DNA from: Anaerostipes sp.
GTDB lineage: Bacteria > Bacillota > Clostridia > Lachnospirales > Lachnospiraceae
Direction: 5' to 3'
Assembly (NCBI RefSeq): GCF_018381315.1
Contig: NZ_JAGZSD010000011.1
Location: 1-64,000 of the forward strand
DNA length: 64,000 nucleotides
The translations under genes were made by a program, and so were the position numbers. Each line of letters starts with the position of its first letter. Position 1 is the first letter of the stretch. The notes under the pieces are model-generated. The model worked only from the letters and a program-made list of their open reading frames with translations, had not been told where the DNA came from and made no database searches. Of this stretch, positions 8,211 to 15,905 are shown one piece after another.

Positions 8211-8921
8211 ATGTATACATTTGAGGGCAGAGTAAGATATAGTGAAGTAGATGCAGAAGGAAAGCTGCCGGTCCCGGGCATTGTTGATTATTTTCAGGAC
8301 TGCAGCGTATTCCAGTCAGAAGATTTAGGGGTAGGGGTGCGCTATCTGGCATCAAAGAACAGAGCGTGGGTGCTGAATTCATGGCAGATTATCATTGAAC
8401 GTTTCCCGTTGGAGGGAGATTTGGTAAGAACCAGTACCTGGGCGTCAGGATTTGAGCGGCTGTTCGGCCTGAGAAATTTTACAATGAAAGACGAAAATGA
8501 TGGGATGCTGGCCTATGCCAACTCTTATTGGGTCTATATGGACTTGGAGTCAGGAAGACCGGTAAAAGCTTCTCCGGAAGAAGTTGCAGTTTATGCTCCG
8601 GAACCTAGACTGGCTATGGAATATGAGCCCAGGAAGATAAAACTTCCCCAAGACTGGCAGGAGAAGGATCCGGTGAGAGTACCCAAATCCTGGATTGACA
8701 GTAACCATCACGTCAATAACAGCCAATATGTAAGGCAGGCGTGGAATCAGCTGCCTCTCTGCACAAAGATTCGTCAGGTCAGGGTAGAATATAAGAATGC
8801 CGCAAAATTGGGCGATTTAATGATACCCCGCATTTCCGGGGGAGAGGAACGGATTGTAGCGGAATTGTGTGACGAAAGCAGAGATCCCTATGCGGTCGTG
8901 GAGTTTAAACTGGAGAAATAA
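8211..8921 (+). CDS. Acyl-ACP thioesterase
   Basis: A 236-residue double-hotdog enzyme of the acyl-ACP thioesterase family, which releases free fatty acids from acyl carrier protein. The first hotdog carries RVRYSEVDAEGKL and the SWQI/TWAS strands. The second carries the catalytic stretch D163-S-N-H-H-V-N-N around residues 163-170, matching the D-x-N-x-H-V-N-N motif of plant FatA/FatB. Length is typical of bacterial members. AAAGGAG precedes the ATG. It is followed at 22 bp by the HD-GYP gene, suggesting co-transcription without an obvious metabolic link. Confidence 0.9.
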   Translation: MYTFEGRVRYSEVDAEGKLPVPGIVDYFQDCSVFQSEDLGVGVRYLASKNRAWVLNSWQIIIERFPLEGDLVRTSTWASGFERLFGLRNFTMKDENDGMLAYANSYWVYMDLESGRPVKASPEEVAVYAPEPRLAMEYEPRKIKLPQDWQEKDPVRVPKSWIDSNHHVNNSQYVRQAWNQLPLCTKIRQVRVEYKNAAKLGDLMIPRISGGEERIVAELCDESRDPYAVVEFKLEK

Positions 8922-8943
8922 CGTATTAGAAAACGGAGGATAT

Positions 8944-10245
8944 ATGTTACAGTACAATACAAGCTTCATTGATAATAAGGCGGTCATAGGCATTCTCCGC
9001 CGTGCATGCAGCCACGTGGATAAGCGGCTGATTGACCACGGAATAAGGGTATCTTATATTGTTTCCTGTTTTTTGCGTGATGTGCCCGGCATTCATTCTG
9101 TGAAACTCCGTGATCTGTGTTTTCTTGCTGCGCTTCATGATATCGGTGCATATAAAACAGAAGAAATTGACCGCATGGTACAGTTTGAAACGGAAAATGT
9201 ATGGGAGCATTCAGTATACGGCTATTTGTTTATCAAATATTTTACGCCTCTTTCATCATTTGCACCGGCTGTTCTTTATCACCATACACCTTGGAGTGAG
9301 CTGAAGGAACAGGATGATATCTCCGCTGAATTAAAATATATTGCACAGTTGATCTATATTTCTGACCGTCTGGATATCTGGATGAATTCAGAGCACAGGT
9401 CTTTTTCTGATTTTATCCGGATTATTTCCGGTGAGCGCGGGACCCGTTTTGAATCCTCTCTGGTAGATGCTCTGGCAGATATGCAGTTTGCATCTTTTAC
9501 TGCTGAACAAGCAGAACGTGATCCGGCTTTTATACATATGCAGTCAGAGATTGCTTTCAGCCATGAGGAAATCCTTGCCTATCTTAAGACAATTATCTAC
9601 TCTATGGATTTCCGAAGCATACATACGGTTACACATACCATTACCACCACGAGTATTTCCAATGAACTTGCAGAACTGATGCGGCTTACGCCTGCTTACC
9701 GGAACCAGATCGTCTTCGGAGCTTTGCTGCACGATTTGGGGAAGATCGGAATTCCGGTTGAAATACTGGAGTATCCGGGAAGACTCAGCCCCCAGGCAAT
9801 GGCAGTTATGCGTACTCATGTGGATATCACAGCAGAAATTTTTGAGGATGATATTCCTGAGACGATCCAGAGGATTGCCCTGCGGCATCATGAAAAGCTG
9901 GACGGTTCGGGGTATCCGCGGGGACTGTCGGCAAAAGATCTGACTATCGGTGAACGGATTGTGGCTATGGCAGATATTGTGAGTGCTCTTGCGGGTACCC
10001 GCAGTTATAAAAAGGCATATGGCAGGGAACGTATTATTTCTATTATCAGTGAAATGAGCCAGAGCGGCCTGATAGATTCCGGGCTGGTTGACCTTATGAC
10101 CACCAACTACGACCAGATTATGGGGAAGACAGCGGTTCACTGTAAGCCGGTCATGGATATTTACCGGAAGCTTCGGAGAGAATATACGGAGACCTATGCC
10201 CGGTGTTCAGCTGGCCGCAATATAGAAAAGAGGAAAAAACTGTGA
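8944..10245 (+). CDS. HD-GYP domain protein, tandem HD
   Basis: A 433-residue protein probably hydrolysing cyclic dinucleotides. A first HD-like domain has ALHDIGAYKTEE near residue 60 and YHHTPW. The second is a full HD-GYP domain with HDLGKIG near 263, HHEKLDGSGYPRGL near 315, and GERIVAMADI. That motif set is the signature of c-di-GMP phosphodiesterases. No N-terminal sensor or membrane segment is visible, so signal input may come through the degenerate first HD domain. I start at 8944 (CGGAGG before ATG). It overlaps the YaiI-family gene by 4 bp (GTGA). Confidence 0.88.
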   Translation: MLQYNTSFIDNKAVIGILRRACSHVDKRLIDHGIRVSYIVSCFLRDVPGIHSVKLRDLCFLAALHDIGAYKTEEIDRMVQFETENVWEHSVYGYLFIKYFTPLSSFAPAVLYHHTPWSELKEQDDISAELKYIAQLIYISDRLDIWMNSEHRSFSDFIRIISGERGTRFESSLVDALADMQFASFTAEQAERDPAFIHMQSEIAFSHEEILAYLKTIIYSMDFRSIHTVTHTITTTSISNELAELMRLTPAYRNQIVFGALLHDLGKIGIPVEILEYPGRLSPQAMAVMRTHVDITAEIFEDDIPETIQRIALRHHEKLDGSGYPRGLSAKDLTIGERIVAMADIVSALAGTRSYKKAYGRERIISIISEMSQSGLIDSGLVDLMTTNYDQIMGKTAVHCKPVMDIYRKLRREYTETYARCSAGRNIEKRKKL

Positions 10246-10691
10246 GAATACTTGTCGATGCAGATGCCTGCCCGGTGGTAGAAATTGTGGAACGGGAGGC
10301 AAAACGAAAGGATGCCGGCGTTATTTTATTTTGCGATACCAGCCATATCCTCCGGACAGAGTACAGCGAAGTGAAGGTCATAGAGGCCGGAAAGGATGCA
10401 GTTGATTTTGCATTGGTTAATCAATGTAAAAAAGGGGATATTGTTGTAACACAGGATTACGGCGTGGCAGCTATGATACTTGGAAAGGGAGCTTACGGGA
10501 TTCATCAGAGCGGCAGATGGTATACCGAGAATAATATGGATCAGCTTTTGCTGGAACGGCATATGGCAAAAAAGGCCCGGACAGGAAAGGGGAAGCGCCA
10601 TTTAAGAGGTCCGTCAAAGCGGACCAAAGAAGATAATGAGAGATTTGCACAATCCCTAAAGAAACTGCTTGAAGCTGTAATTAATTCTTAA
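10242..10691 (+). CDS. YaiI/YqxD family protein (DUF188)
   Basis: A 149-residue protein of the widespread YaiI/YqxD family, which has a PIN-like nuclease fold but unproved function. It starts with RILVDADACPV, the family hallmark, followed by the DTSH and VTQDYG segments with acidic residues arranged as in PIN-type metal sites. The tail is basic (KGKRHLRGPSKR). I start at GTG 10242, which overlaps the HD-GYP stop codon in GTGA and follows AGAGG. A strong terminator follows. Confidence 0.9.
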   Translation: MRILVDADACPVVEIVEREAKRKDAGVILFCDTSHILRTEYSEVKVIEAGKDAVDFALVNQCKKGDIVVTQDYGVAAMILGKGAYGIHQSGRWYTENNMDQLLLERHMAKKARTGKGKRHLRGPSKRTKEDNERFAQSLKKLLEAVINS

Positions 10692-10716
10692 ATAGACGAA
10701 ACCGTCAAATTTATCG

Positions 10717-10765
10717 TGCAAAGTTGTCAGGATCTCAGAGAGTGGATGCCTGACAACTTTGTTTA
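10717..10765 (+). terminator. Terminator after YaiI-family gene
   Basis: CAAAGTTGTCAG (10719-10730) and CTGACAACTTTG (10750-10761) form a perfect 12-bp stem, followed by TTTAGTT. It sits between convergent genes and may act on both strands. Confidence 0.85.
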
Positions 10766-10814
10766 GTTATGATGCTGAGCTTAGAAATGAAAAGGTGCCT
10801 GAAACTGCATATGT

Positions 10815-13301
10815 TCAGCAGCGAGTATAGAAAAGCTTCAGAACATTTTCGCCCTCACACAAATTCAGATGATAAGGCTGCGCGCATACGAATTTCCAGC
10901 AGGGGATGGAGCAGATATGCCGGCATGCAGATATGACAGAGCATGCATTTACGTCTGTAATGAGTTTGTCGGGGCAGATGCGCTGTCCTGTGCATTTATT
11001 CAGGTATTGAACTGTATAGTATGCTGTACCGTCGTGAACCATGACTTCAGCGTTATCATACAGATAACCCTCTTCGAGCTTCAGTATGGCATAGTCCCGT
11101 ACAGTTCCGTCTCCGCATTTTGTTTTATAATCCAAAGTGAATTCAGCAGTGCCCAGAGCAGGCAGTGTGAAGTTTTCTGCCAGTACCTGTACATTTTGGC
11201 TGGATAATGCCTCAGAAATGGATTCGGCCCCTCTGACATCATACAGCAAAGGAAACTGAACAGGAGCATTGGTGTGATTCGTCACAACAAACCGGCAACA
11301 GACAGTCTGGCATGCTGTTATATCAATAGATTTATAAACAGCGTTTTCTTTGGAACTGCCCACAAATTTCTCTATCGTATAATCTGAATTGCAGGAAATG
11401 ACCGGAGTTGGAAAACGCAGAGTGCGGATTGGATTATCATATGTGAGTTTGGAAGTTCCTGCATCAAGATGGTTCGGTTCCAGGAAGGCAGCAAGGGTTT
11501 CTTTGTCATAATTTGTATGAAGATGTGTGCCGTGAGCGGATCCTTTATTGGTGATTTGGTATTTCAGCTGTATCCGCAGCTGACTATCCGGAGATGCAGG
11601 CAGATATGGCAGAATTCCCAGATCTGCAGTGATAACTCCATTCTGAACAGCCGTATCGTTTAGATCGGGCAGCAGTGCCGGCTTTTTGTAAACTGTAAAG
11701 TCAGGATCTGACGGATCTGTGATATCAGGTGCATTAATAGATTTTAGTTTCAGAGAATCTTGGATACCGGTGATACGGAGGGAACCGGCAACATAATCAA
11801 ACAGTGCCGTGTTGATGGAATCGGTGATGGTAATTTTAAGCCCGCCGGTCAGAATAAGAAGATTTCTTACCAGACGTTCCAGTTCTTCTATGATAGGATG
11901 CTCAGGATCGTTCTCTGTGGCTTCATGCAGGTAGGTTCCGGTTGTGGCGATAGTACGCATAATATTAAGAATATCATCGCGGGTATAAGGGCCCGGTGTC
12001 TGGGCATCTATTTCAATTCCCAGTACGAAAAGGGAGGCATTGCCGTCAGCTGGTTCCTTAATTTTCTGTGCCGTCTCATATGCACGCTGCAGAGCCAGAA
12101 TCAGTTCTTCAGAAGTCGCGGAGCGGCTTGCTGTCTCAGCAATCAGGCTTGGCTGGGTCTGCAGAAGATATAAAAAATATTTCCAGGGCCCACCGGGCAC
12201 ATCCGGAAAGAAATCACTGTCGGTACTGCCCGGCCGGGCGTACACATCAGGGTACTGCGGATTGACAGAACGGTTCGCCTGTCCGTCGGTTATGAGTATC
12301 ACTGCCCGCCGCAGAATATCGTCAGACTGGGCAAATCCAGGTGTTTTAAAAAATGTATAGGCCTGATTCAGGCCTGCCTCCGTATTGGTGTCTTCCCCAT
12401 AGGGGATGGCCCAGATCATATTGTCAAGGATGGTGTTATTCTCATAGCCGGTATCGTTCATACTGTAGGGAAGCTGGGCGCCGGTTAACGGAGTTCCTGC
12501 TGCAACTGCAGTGATAAAGTTGCCGGTGTATGCTGCAGGATCCTGGCTGTATACTGTGCTGAGGTAATTCTCAAGAACCGTATCCGGCTTCGGAGAGCCA
12601 TCTTCATTATAAATATCCGAGAACTGAATTTTATAGTAGTTATAATAGTTATACAGGCTTCGTTCTGCACTGGCTGCAATAGGGGCAGACTGTGCCATAT
12701 AGGAAGGAATATCTGTTGCAGATACATAAGATCCATTGCGGTATCCAAGAATCTGGCCGATCAGGTTTCCGCTTGTAGTTGAACGCCGCCAGGTGAAAAG
12801 AGTTCCAAGATAGTCGTAGGAAAAGCCTCCGGTGCTCTCCGGGATATAAGCGTCCCGGGCAAAGGGAATAATGGTAACTTTTGTATCTCTGTTCTGCTGC
12901 CAGAGCAGCTGAATCGTCTGAATCAGCGCTCTCTTGGCCTGTGCCATTTTACGGCTCATAGATGACATCATACTGGCAGTGACATCCAGTACAAATACTA
13001 CGTCCAGAGAGTGGGGCGGATAGTAGGAGAAGACAAGAGGGTTTGCTTCGATATCGAGTGTAACGGTTGAAGTACAGCCGTCTGTGGCTCCTTTAGAAAT
13101 ACGGAGACGGTCATTAAAATGAAGAATGCCGCCGGATCCATTGTCATAGGCTGCATCATAAACGGCTGTGGTCTGGGATGTAATCCAGTAGTCCGGATTA
13201 AGAGGATCATCTGTAGTGCGAAGGATATCATATCCTCCTATAGAGACAGGGTTCTGTTTGCCGGGACCCTGATAAAGGCATGGGGTTTTATCAATTAACA
13301 T
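10815..13301 (-). CDS. Large VWA-domain protein with Cys-rich C-terminus
   Basis: An 828-residue protein. From about residue 98 there is a von Willebrand A domain with a MIDAS motif DVTAS (Asp106, Thr108, Ser110) and a later ITDGQAN, so metal-ion-dependent adhesion is plausible. A beta-rich middle contains segments like DUF11/isopeptide-type modules (QTVCCRFVVTNHTNAPV). The last 80 residues hold many Cys and resemble a MucBP-like strand pattern (YYTVQYLNKCTGQ, NVLKLFYT). No signal peptide is seen from the start at 13301, chosen because GGAGG lies six bases upstream; a longer frame to 13406 lacks one too. Export route and ligand are unknown. Confidence 0.75.
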   Translation of the reverse strand: MLIDKTPCLYQGPGKQNPVSIGGYDILRTTDDPLNPDYWITSQTTAVYDAAYDNGSGGILHFNDRLRISKGATDGCTSTVTLDIEANPLVFSYYPPHSLDVVFVLDVTASMMSSMSRKMAQAKRALIQTIQLLWQQNRDTKVTIIPFARDAYIPESTGGFSYDYLGTLFTWRRSTTSGNLIGQILGYRNGSYVSATDIPSYMAQSAPIAASAERSLYNYYNYYKIQFSDIYNEDGSPKPDTVLENYLSTVYSQDPAAYTGNFITAVAAGTPLTGAQLPYSMNDTGYENNTILDNMIWAIPYGEDTNTEAGLNQAYTFFKTPGFAQSDDILRRAVILITDGQANRSVNPQYPDVYARPGSTDSDFFPDVPGGPWKYFLYLLQTQPSLIAETASRSATSEELILALQRAYETAQKIKEPADGNASLFVLGIEIDAQTPGPYTRDDILNIMRTIATTGTYLHEATENDPEHPIIEELERLVRNLLILTGGLKITITDSINTALFDYVAGSLRITGIQDSLKLKSINAPDITDPSDPDFTVYKKPALLPDLNDTAVQNGVITADLGILPYLPASPDSQLRIQLKYQITNKGSAHGTHLHTNYDKETLAAFLEPNHLDAGTSKLTYDNPIRTLRFPTPVISCNSDYTIEKFVGSSKENAVYKSIDITACQTVCCRFVVTNHTNAPVQFPLLYDVRGAESISEALSSQNVQVLAENFTLPALGTAEFTLDYKTKCGDGTVRDYAILKLEEGYLYDNAEVMVHDGTAYYTVQYLNKCTGQRICPDKLITDVNACSVISACRHICSIPCWKFVCAQPYHLNLCEGENVLKLFYTRC

Positions 13302-13406
13302 AAGGTACCTCCGATTAATATGCGTTACATTAATGTATGATCCAATCAGAAACTGTGTGATACAGCAGCTGTTGACAGAAGGAGTGTTATACGTTATGAT
13401 ATTCAT

Positions 13407-13422
13407 ATCAAAATAATTTGAT
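13407..13422. promoter_or_regulatory. ArsR operator, copy 1
   Basis: ATCAAAATAATTTGAT is an inverted repeat of the ATCAA-N6-TTGAT type typical of ArsR/SmtB operators. It lies 17 bp before the arsR-type gene and in the divergent region with the VWA gene. A second copy precedes the permease. Confidence 0.78.
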
Positions 13423-13439
13423 GTGATGAGGTGATGATT

Positions 13440-13727
13440 ATGATTGATTTTTCAAAAGACGCTGATATATTTAAGGCTCTTTGTGATGAAAAGAGATTAG
13501 CTATTTTAAATCATTTGAAAAGCGGTGAAAAGTGTGCATGTGTTTTAATAGAATATATGGATATAGGACAGTCTGCTTTATCTTATCATATGAAAATACT
13601 TTGCAGATCCGGAATTGTGACAAGCAGGCAGGAGGGCAAATGGACTTATTACAGCCTGAATCAAGCAGGAAGCCAGCATGCTTCAAAACGCCTCTTGGAA
13701 TTGACAACGCCAGATATGAAAGCATAG
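13440..13727 (+). CDS. ArsR/SmtB family metalloregulator
   Basis: A 95-residue winged-helix repressor (IFKALCDEKRLAILNHL, then SALSYHMKILCRSGIV). The CAC pair in EKCACVLIEY sits at the position of the ELCVCDL motif of As(III)-sensing ArsR, so thiol-based metalloid sensing is likely. I start at ATG 13440, six bases after GAGGTG; earlier in-frame GTG/ATG codons overlap that site. Matching operators before it and before the permease indicate autoregulation and control of the permease. Expected behaviour: derepression when As(III) or a similar thiophile binds. Confidence 0.9.
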   Translation: MIDFSKDADIFKALCDEKRLAILNHLKSGEKCACVLIEYMDIGQSALSYHMKILCRSGIVTSRQEGKWTYYSLNQAGSQHASKRLLELTTPDMKA

Positions 13728-13781
13728 CCGGATATTATATATAGAAGTCATCTGCGGATGGCTTTTATAAAAACCTTACAC

Positions 13782-13797
13782 ATCAAAAAAAGTTGAT
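13782..13797. promoter_or_regulatory. ArsR operator, copy 2
   Basis: ATCAAAAAAAGTTGAT has the same ATCAA-N6-TTGAT arms as the copy before arsR. It sits right before the permease reading frame, so the permease has its own regulated entry point or a roadblock site. Confidence 0.72.
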
Positions 13798-13821
13798 ATG
13801 AAAAAGAGCAAAGGAGTTTTT

Positions 13822-14835
13822 GTGAGAATGGTAAATAAAATATGGTTGTTTTTTCAGGACCAAGTATTAGGAATGGTGTGGTTAAATAGATTGATCGGAA
13901 ATGTATTATCTATGATTGGGATAGATGTGAACAGCCGGTTAGGCGGAAGTGTTCAGTTTTTTATTTATGATGTAATTAAGATTACCGTTTTATTATGTTT
14001 TTTAATTTTCTTTATCTCATATATACAAAGTTACTTTCCGCCGGAGAGAAGCAGGAAGATATTAGGCCGGTTTCATGGGATAGGTGCAAACATGATATCG
14101 GCATTGCTGGGAACCGTGACACCTTTTTGTTCATGTTCATCTATTCCGTTATTTATGGGGTTTACACGCAGCGGACTGCCTTTAGGTGTGACATTTTCAT
14201 TCCTTATATCATCTCCTATGGTTGATTTGGGAAGTCTTGTCCTGCTTATGAGCATCTTTGGAACAAAAATTGCCGTTGCCTATGTTCTTGTCGGTTTAGT
14301 GATTGCGGTCATCGGCGGAGCACTGATCGAAAAGATGCATATGGAACAGTATGTGGAAGATTTTACGAATAGTGAAGGCTGCGCAGGTACTTGTTCAGCT
14401 GTACTCACCAGAAAAGACAGAATACAGTTTGCGAAAGAACAGGTTTGCCAAACCTTTAAAAAGGTATTTCCTTACATTTTGGCAGGTGTAGGAATTGGAG
14501 CAGCAATTCATAATTGGATACCGCACAGCTGGACAGAGACTGTCTTAGGAAGCAATAACCCATTTGGTGTTGTGCTGGCTGTGATGATCGGTGTTCCCAT
14601 GTATGCAGACATTTTTGGAACAATTCCGGTTGCCGAAGCACTGCTTGCAAAAGGGGCACAGCTGGGCACGATCCTTTCTTTTATGATGGCTGTCACAACG
14701 TTAAGTTTACCGTCTCTGATCATGTTAAAGAAAGCAGTGAAGCCCAAACTGTTGGCATTGTTTTTTGCCGTCTGTATAAGCGGAATTATTTTGGTGGGTT
14801 ATATGTTTAACATTGTCCATGGATTCTTAATTTAA
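13822..14835 (+). CDS. ArsP/DUF318-type permease
   Basis: A 337-residue membrane protein of the permease family PF03773, whose ArsP members export trivalent organoarsenicals. It has about eight or nine membrane helices, with the family motif TPFCSCSSIPLF (paired Cys in a helix) and FLISSPMVD. A Cys pair in the central hydrophilic loop (GCAGTC) could bind metalloid. I start at GTG 13822, five bases after AAAGGAG; the ATG at 13798 abuts the operator and has no ribosome site. Control by the adjacent ArsR supports metalloid efflux; which species is exported is inferred, not shown. Confidence 0.85.
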   Translation: MRMVNKIWLFFQDQVLGMVWLNRLIGNVLSMIGIDVNSRLGGSVQFFIYDVIKITVLLCFLIFFISYIQSYFPPERSRKILGRFHGIGANMISALLGTVTPFCSCSSIPLFMGFTRSGLPLGVTFSFLISSPMVDLGSLVLLMSIFGTKIAVAYVLVGLVIAVIGGALIEKMHMEQYVEDFTNSEGCAGTCSAVLTRKDRIQFAKEQVCQTFKKVFPYILAGVGIGAAIHNWIPHSWTETVLGSNNPFGVVLAVMIGVPMYADIFGTIPVAEALLAKGAQLGTILSFMMAVTTLSLPSLIMLKKAVKPKLLALFFAVCISGIILVGYMFNIVHGFLI

Positions 14836-14855
14836 TAATCCGATCTTAACAATCC

Positions 14856-15719
14856 TTATTTTATAGCAATAAATATTTTAACTTCGTTGTCAGGGTCGTC
14901 AACTGAACATACCTTCCGTTCGTATAACTCAAAGTCATCACGGCTGTCCAATTCTTCTTTTGCAGAGGGCAGCCATGTCCCATAAATGTACTGATAGGAT
15001 ATTAAGAGCTTTGACAGTGAGCCGCGGTGAGTAAATACAGCATATTTTCCCGGACTTAATATTTTTTGTTCCAGTGTTTGAGGCAGGTTTTTAAAATTGC
15101 TGACAGGGCTTCCGACAAGAACTGAAAACTCTGTGTCGCCTTCTTTTGTATAAGTGGTCTGGGAAGTTTCGCAGATGCAGTATCCTGTGCCGGATGCCGC
15201 AAAGAGTTCCTGGTGAAGGCATAGATATTGTTCCCATAATCCGGGGAGCCGATTGTCTGAAATAGAGGTTATACCCCGGAGACCGGCAACTTTGGTTTCT
15301 TCCAGCATGCATACTTCCGGAGTATGTGAGATGTTGTTGGCAACATGGCATATATCTTTGGGGGACAGTGCTCTTTTGGCCTGTACGACCAGATTAAGTC
15401 CTGCTTTCCGGTAATCTAAAGGGCTGCGGCCGAACGCTGACTTAAAAGCTCTGCTGAACGCCTCGGATGATTCAAAACCACAGTCCAGTGCAATATCCAT
15501 GATCTTCTTTTCTGAATGAAGCAGGCTTTCTGACGCCTTATAGAGCCGACGCCGATTGATATAACGGCCTGCCGGCTCGCCTAATACAGAAGAAAACAGC
15601 CGTGTCATATGATAGTATGAGTAGCCGGTTTCCCTTGACACATCACTTAATCCAATGTCTTCATTCAAATGTTCTTCAATATATCTGACTGCTTTTTCTA
15701 AGGGAGAAAAATGTTTCAA
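14856..15719 (-). CDS. AraC regulator with GyrI-like effector domain
   Basis: A 287-residue regulator. The N-terminal AraC DNA-binding domain (residues 1-105: DIGLSDVSRETGYSYYHMTR, then ALDCGFESSEAFSRAFKSAFG) is followed by a GyrI-like small-molecule-binding domain, the order found in Rob- and SoxS-like multidrug regulators. The start is TTG 15719, seven bases after AAAGGAGG; upstream frame sequence is not AraC-like. It is divergent from the UvrA-like gene and probably controls it in response to a drug-like ligand. Confidence 0.87.
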   Translation of the reverse strand: MKHFSPLEKAVRYIEEHLNEDIGLSDVSRETGYSYYHMTRLFSSVLGEPAGRYINRRRLYKASESLLHSEKKIMDIALDCGFESSEAFSRAFKSAFGRSPLDYRKAGLNLVVQAKRALSPKDICHVANNISHTPEVCMLEETKVAGLRGITSISDNRLPGLWEQYLCLHQELFAASGTGYCICETSQTTYTKEGDTEFSVLVGSPVSNFKNLPQTLEQKILSPGKYAVFTHRGSLSKLLISYQYIYGTWLPSAKEELDSRDDFELYERKVCSVDDPDNEVKIFIAIK

Positions 15720-15905
15720 GCAGGCACCTCCTTTGCTGCAACCATTATACCATACCCGGAGGGCGCACATACTGGAATATGAAGCCAGCAGGTTAATCTG
15801 CACCAGAACAGACATATAACTCAGCAAAAAGTATCATGCAGAGGACCCGGTTTACAGATATACTGGACGAAAGAAGTGCATAGAAAAGAAACGAGGTATG
15901 AACAG

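Noticed and set aside
9544..10140. 198-codon minus-strand frame over the HD-GYP gene
   Set aside because: Opposite-strand shadow; the plus frame has full HD-GYP motifs and a good ribosome site.
13302..13406. 35-residue N-terminal extension of the VWA protein
   Set aside because: Could have supplied a signal peptide but is not one, and the GGAGG site serves the ATG at 13301.
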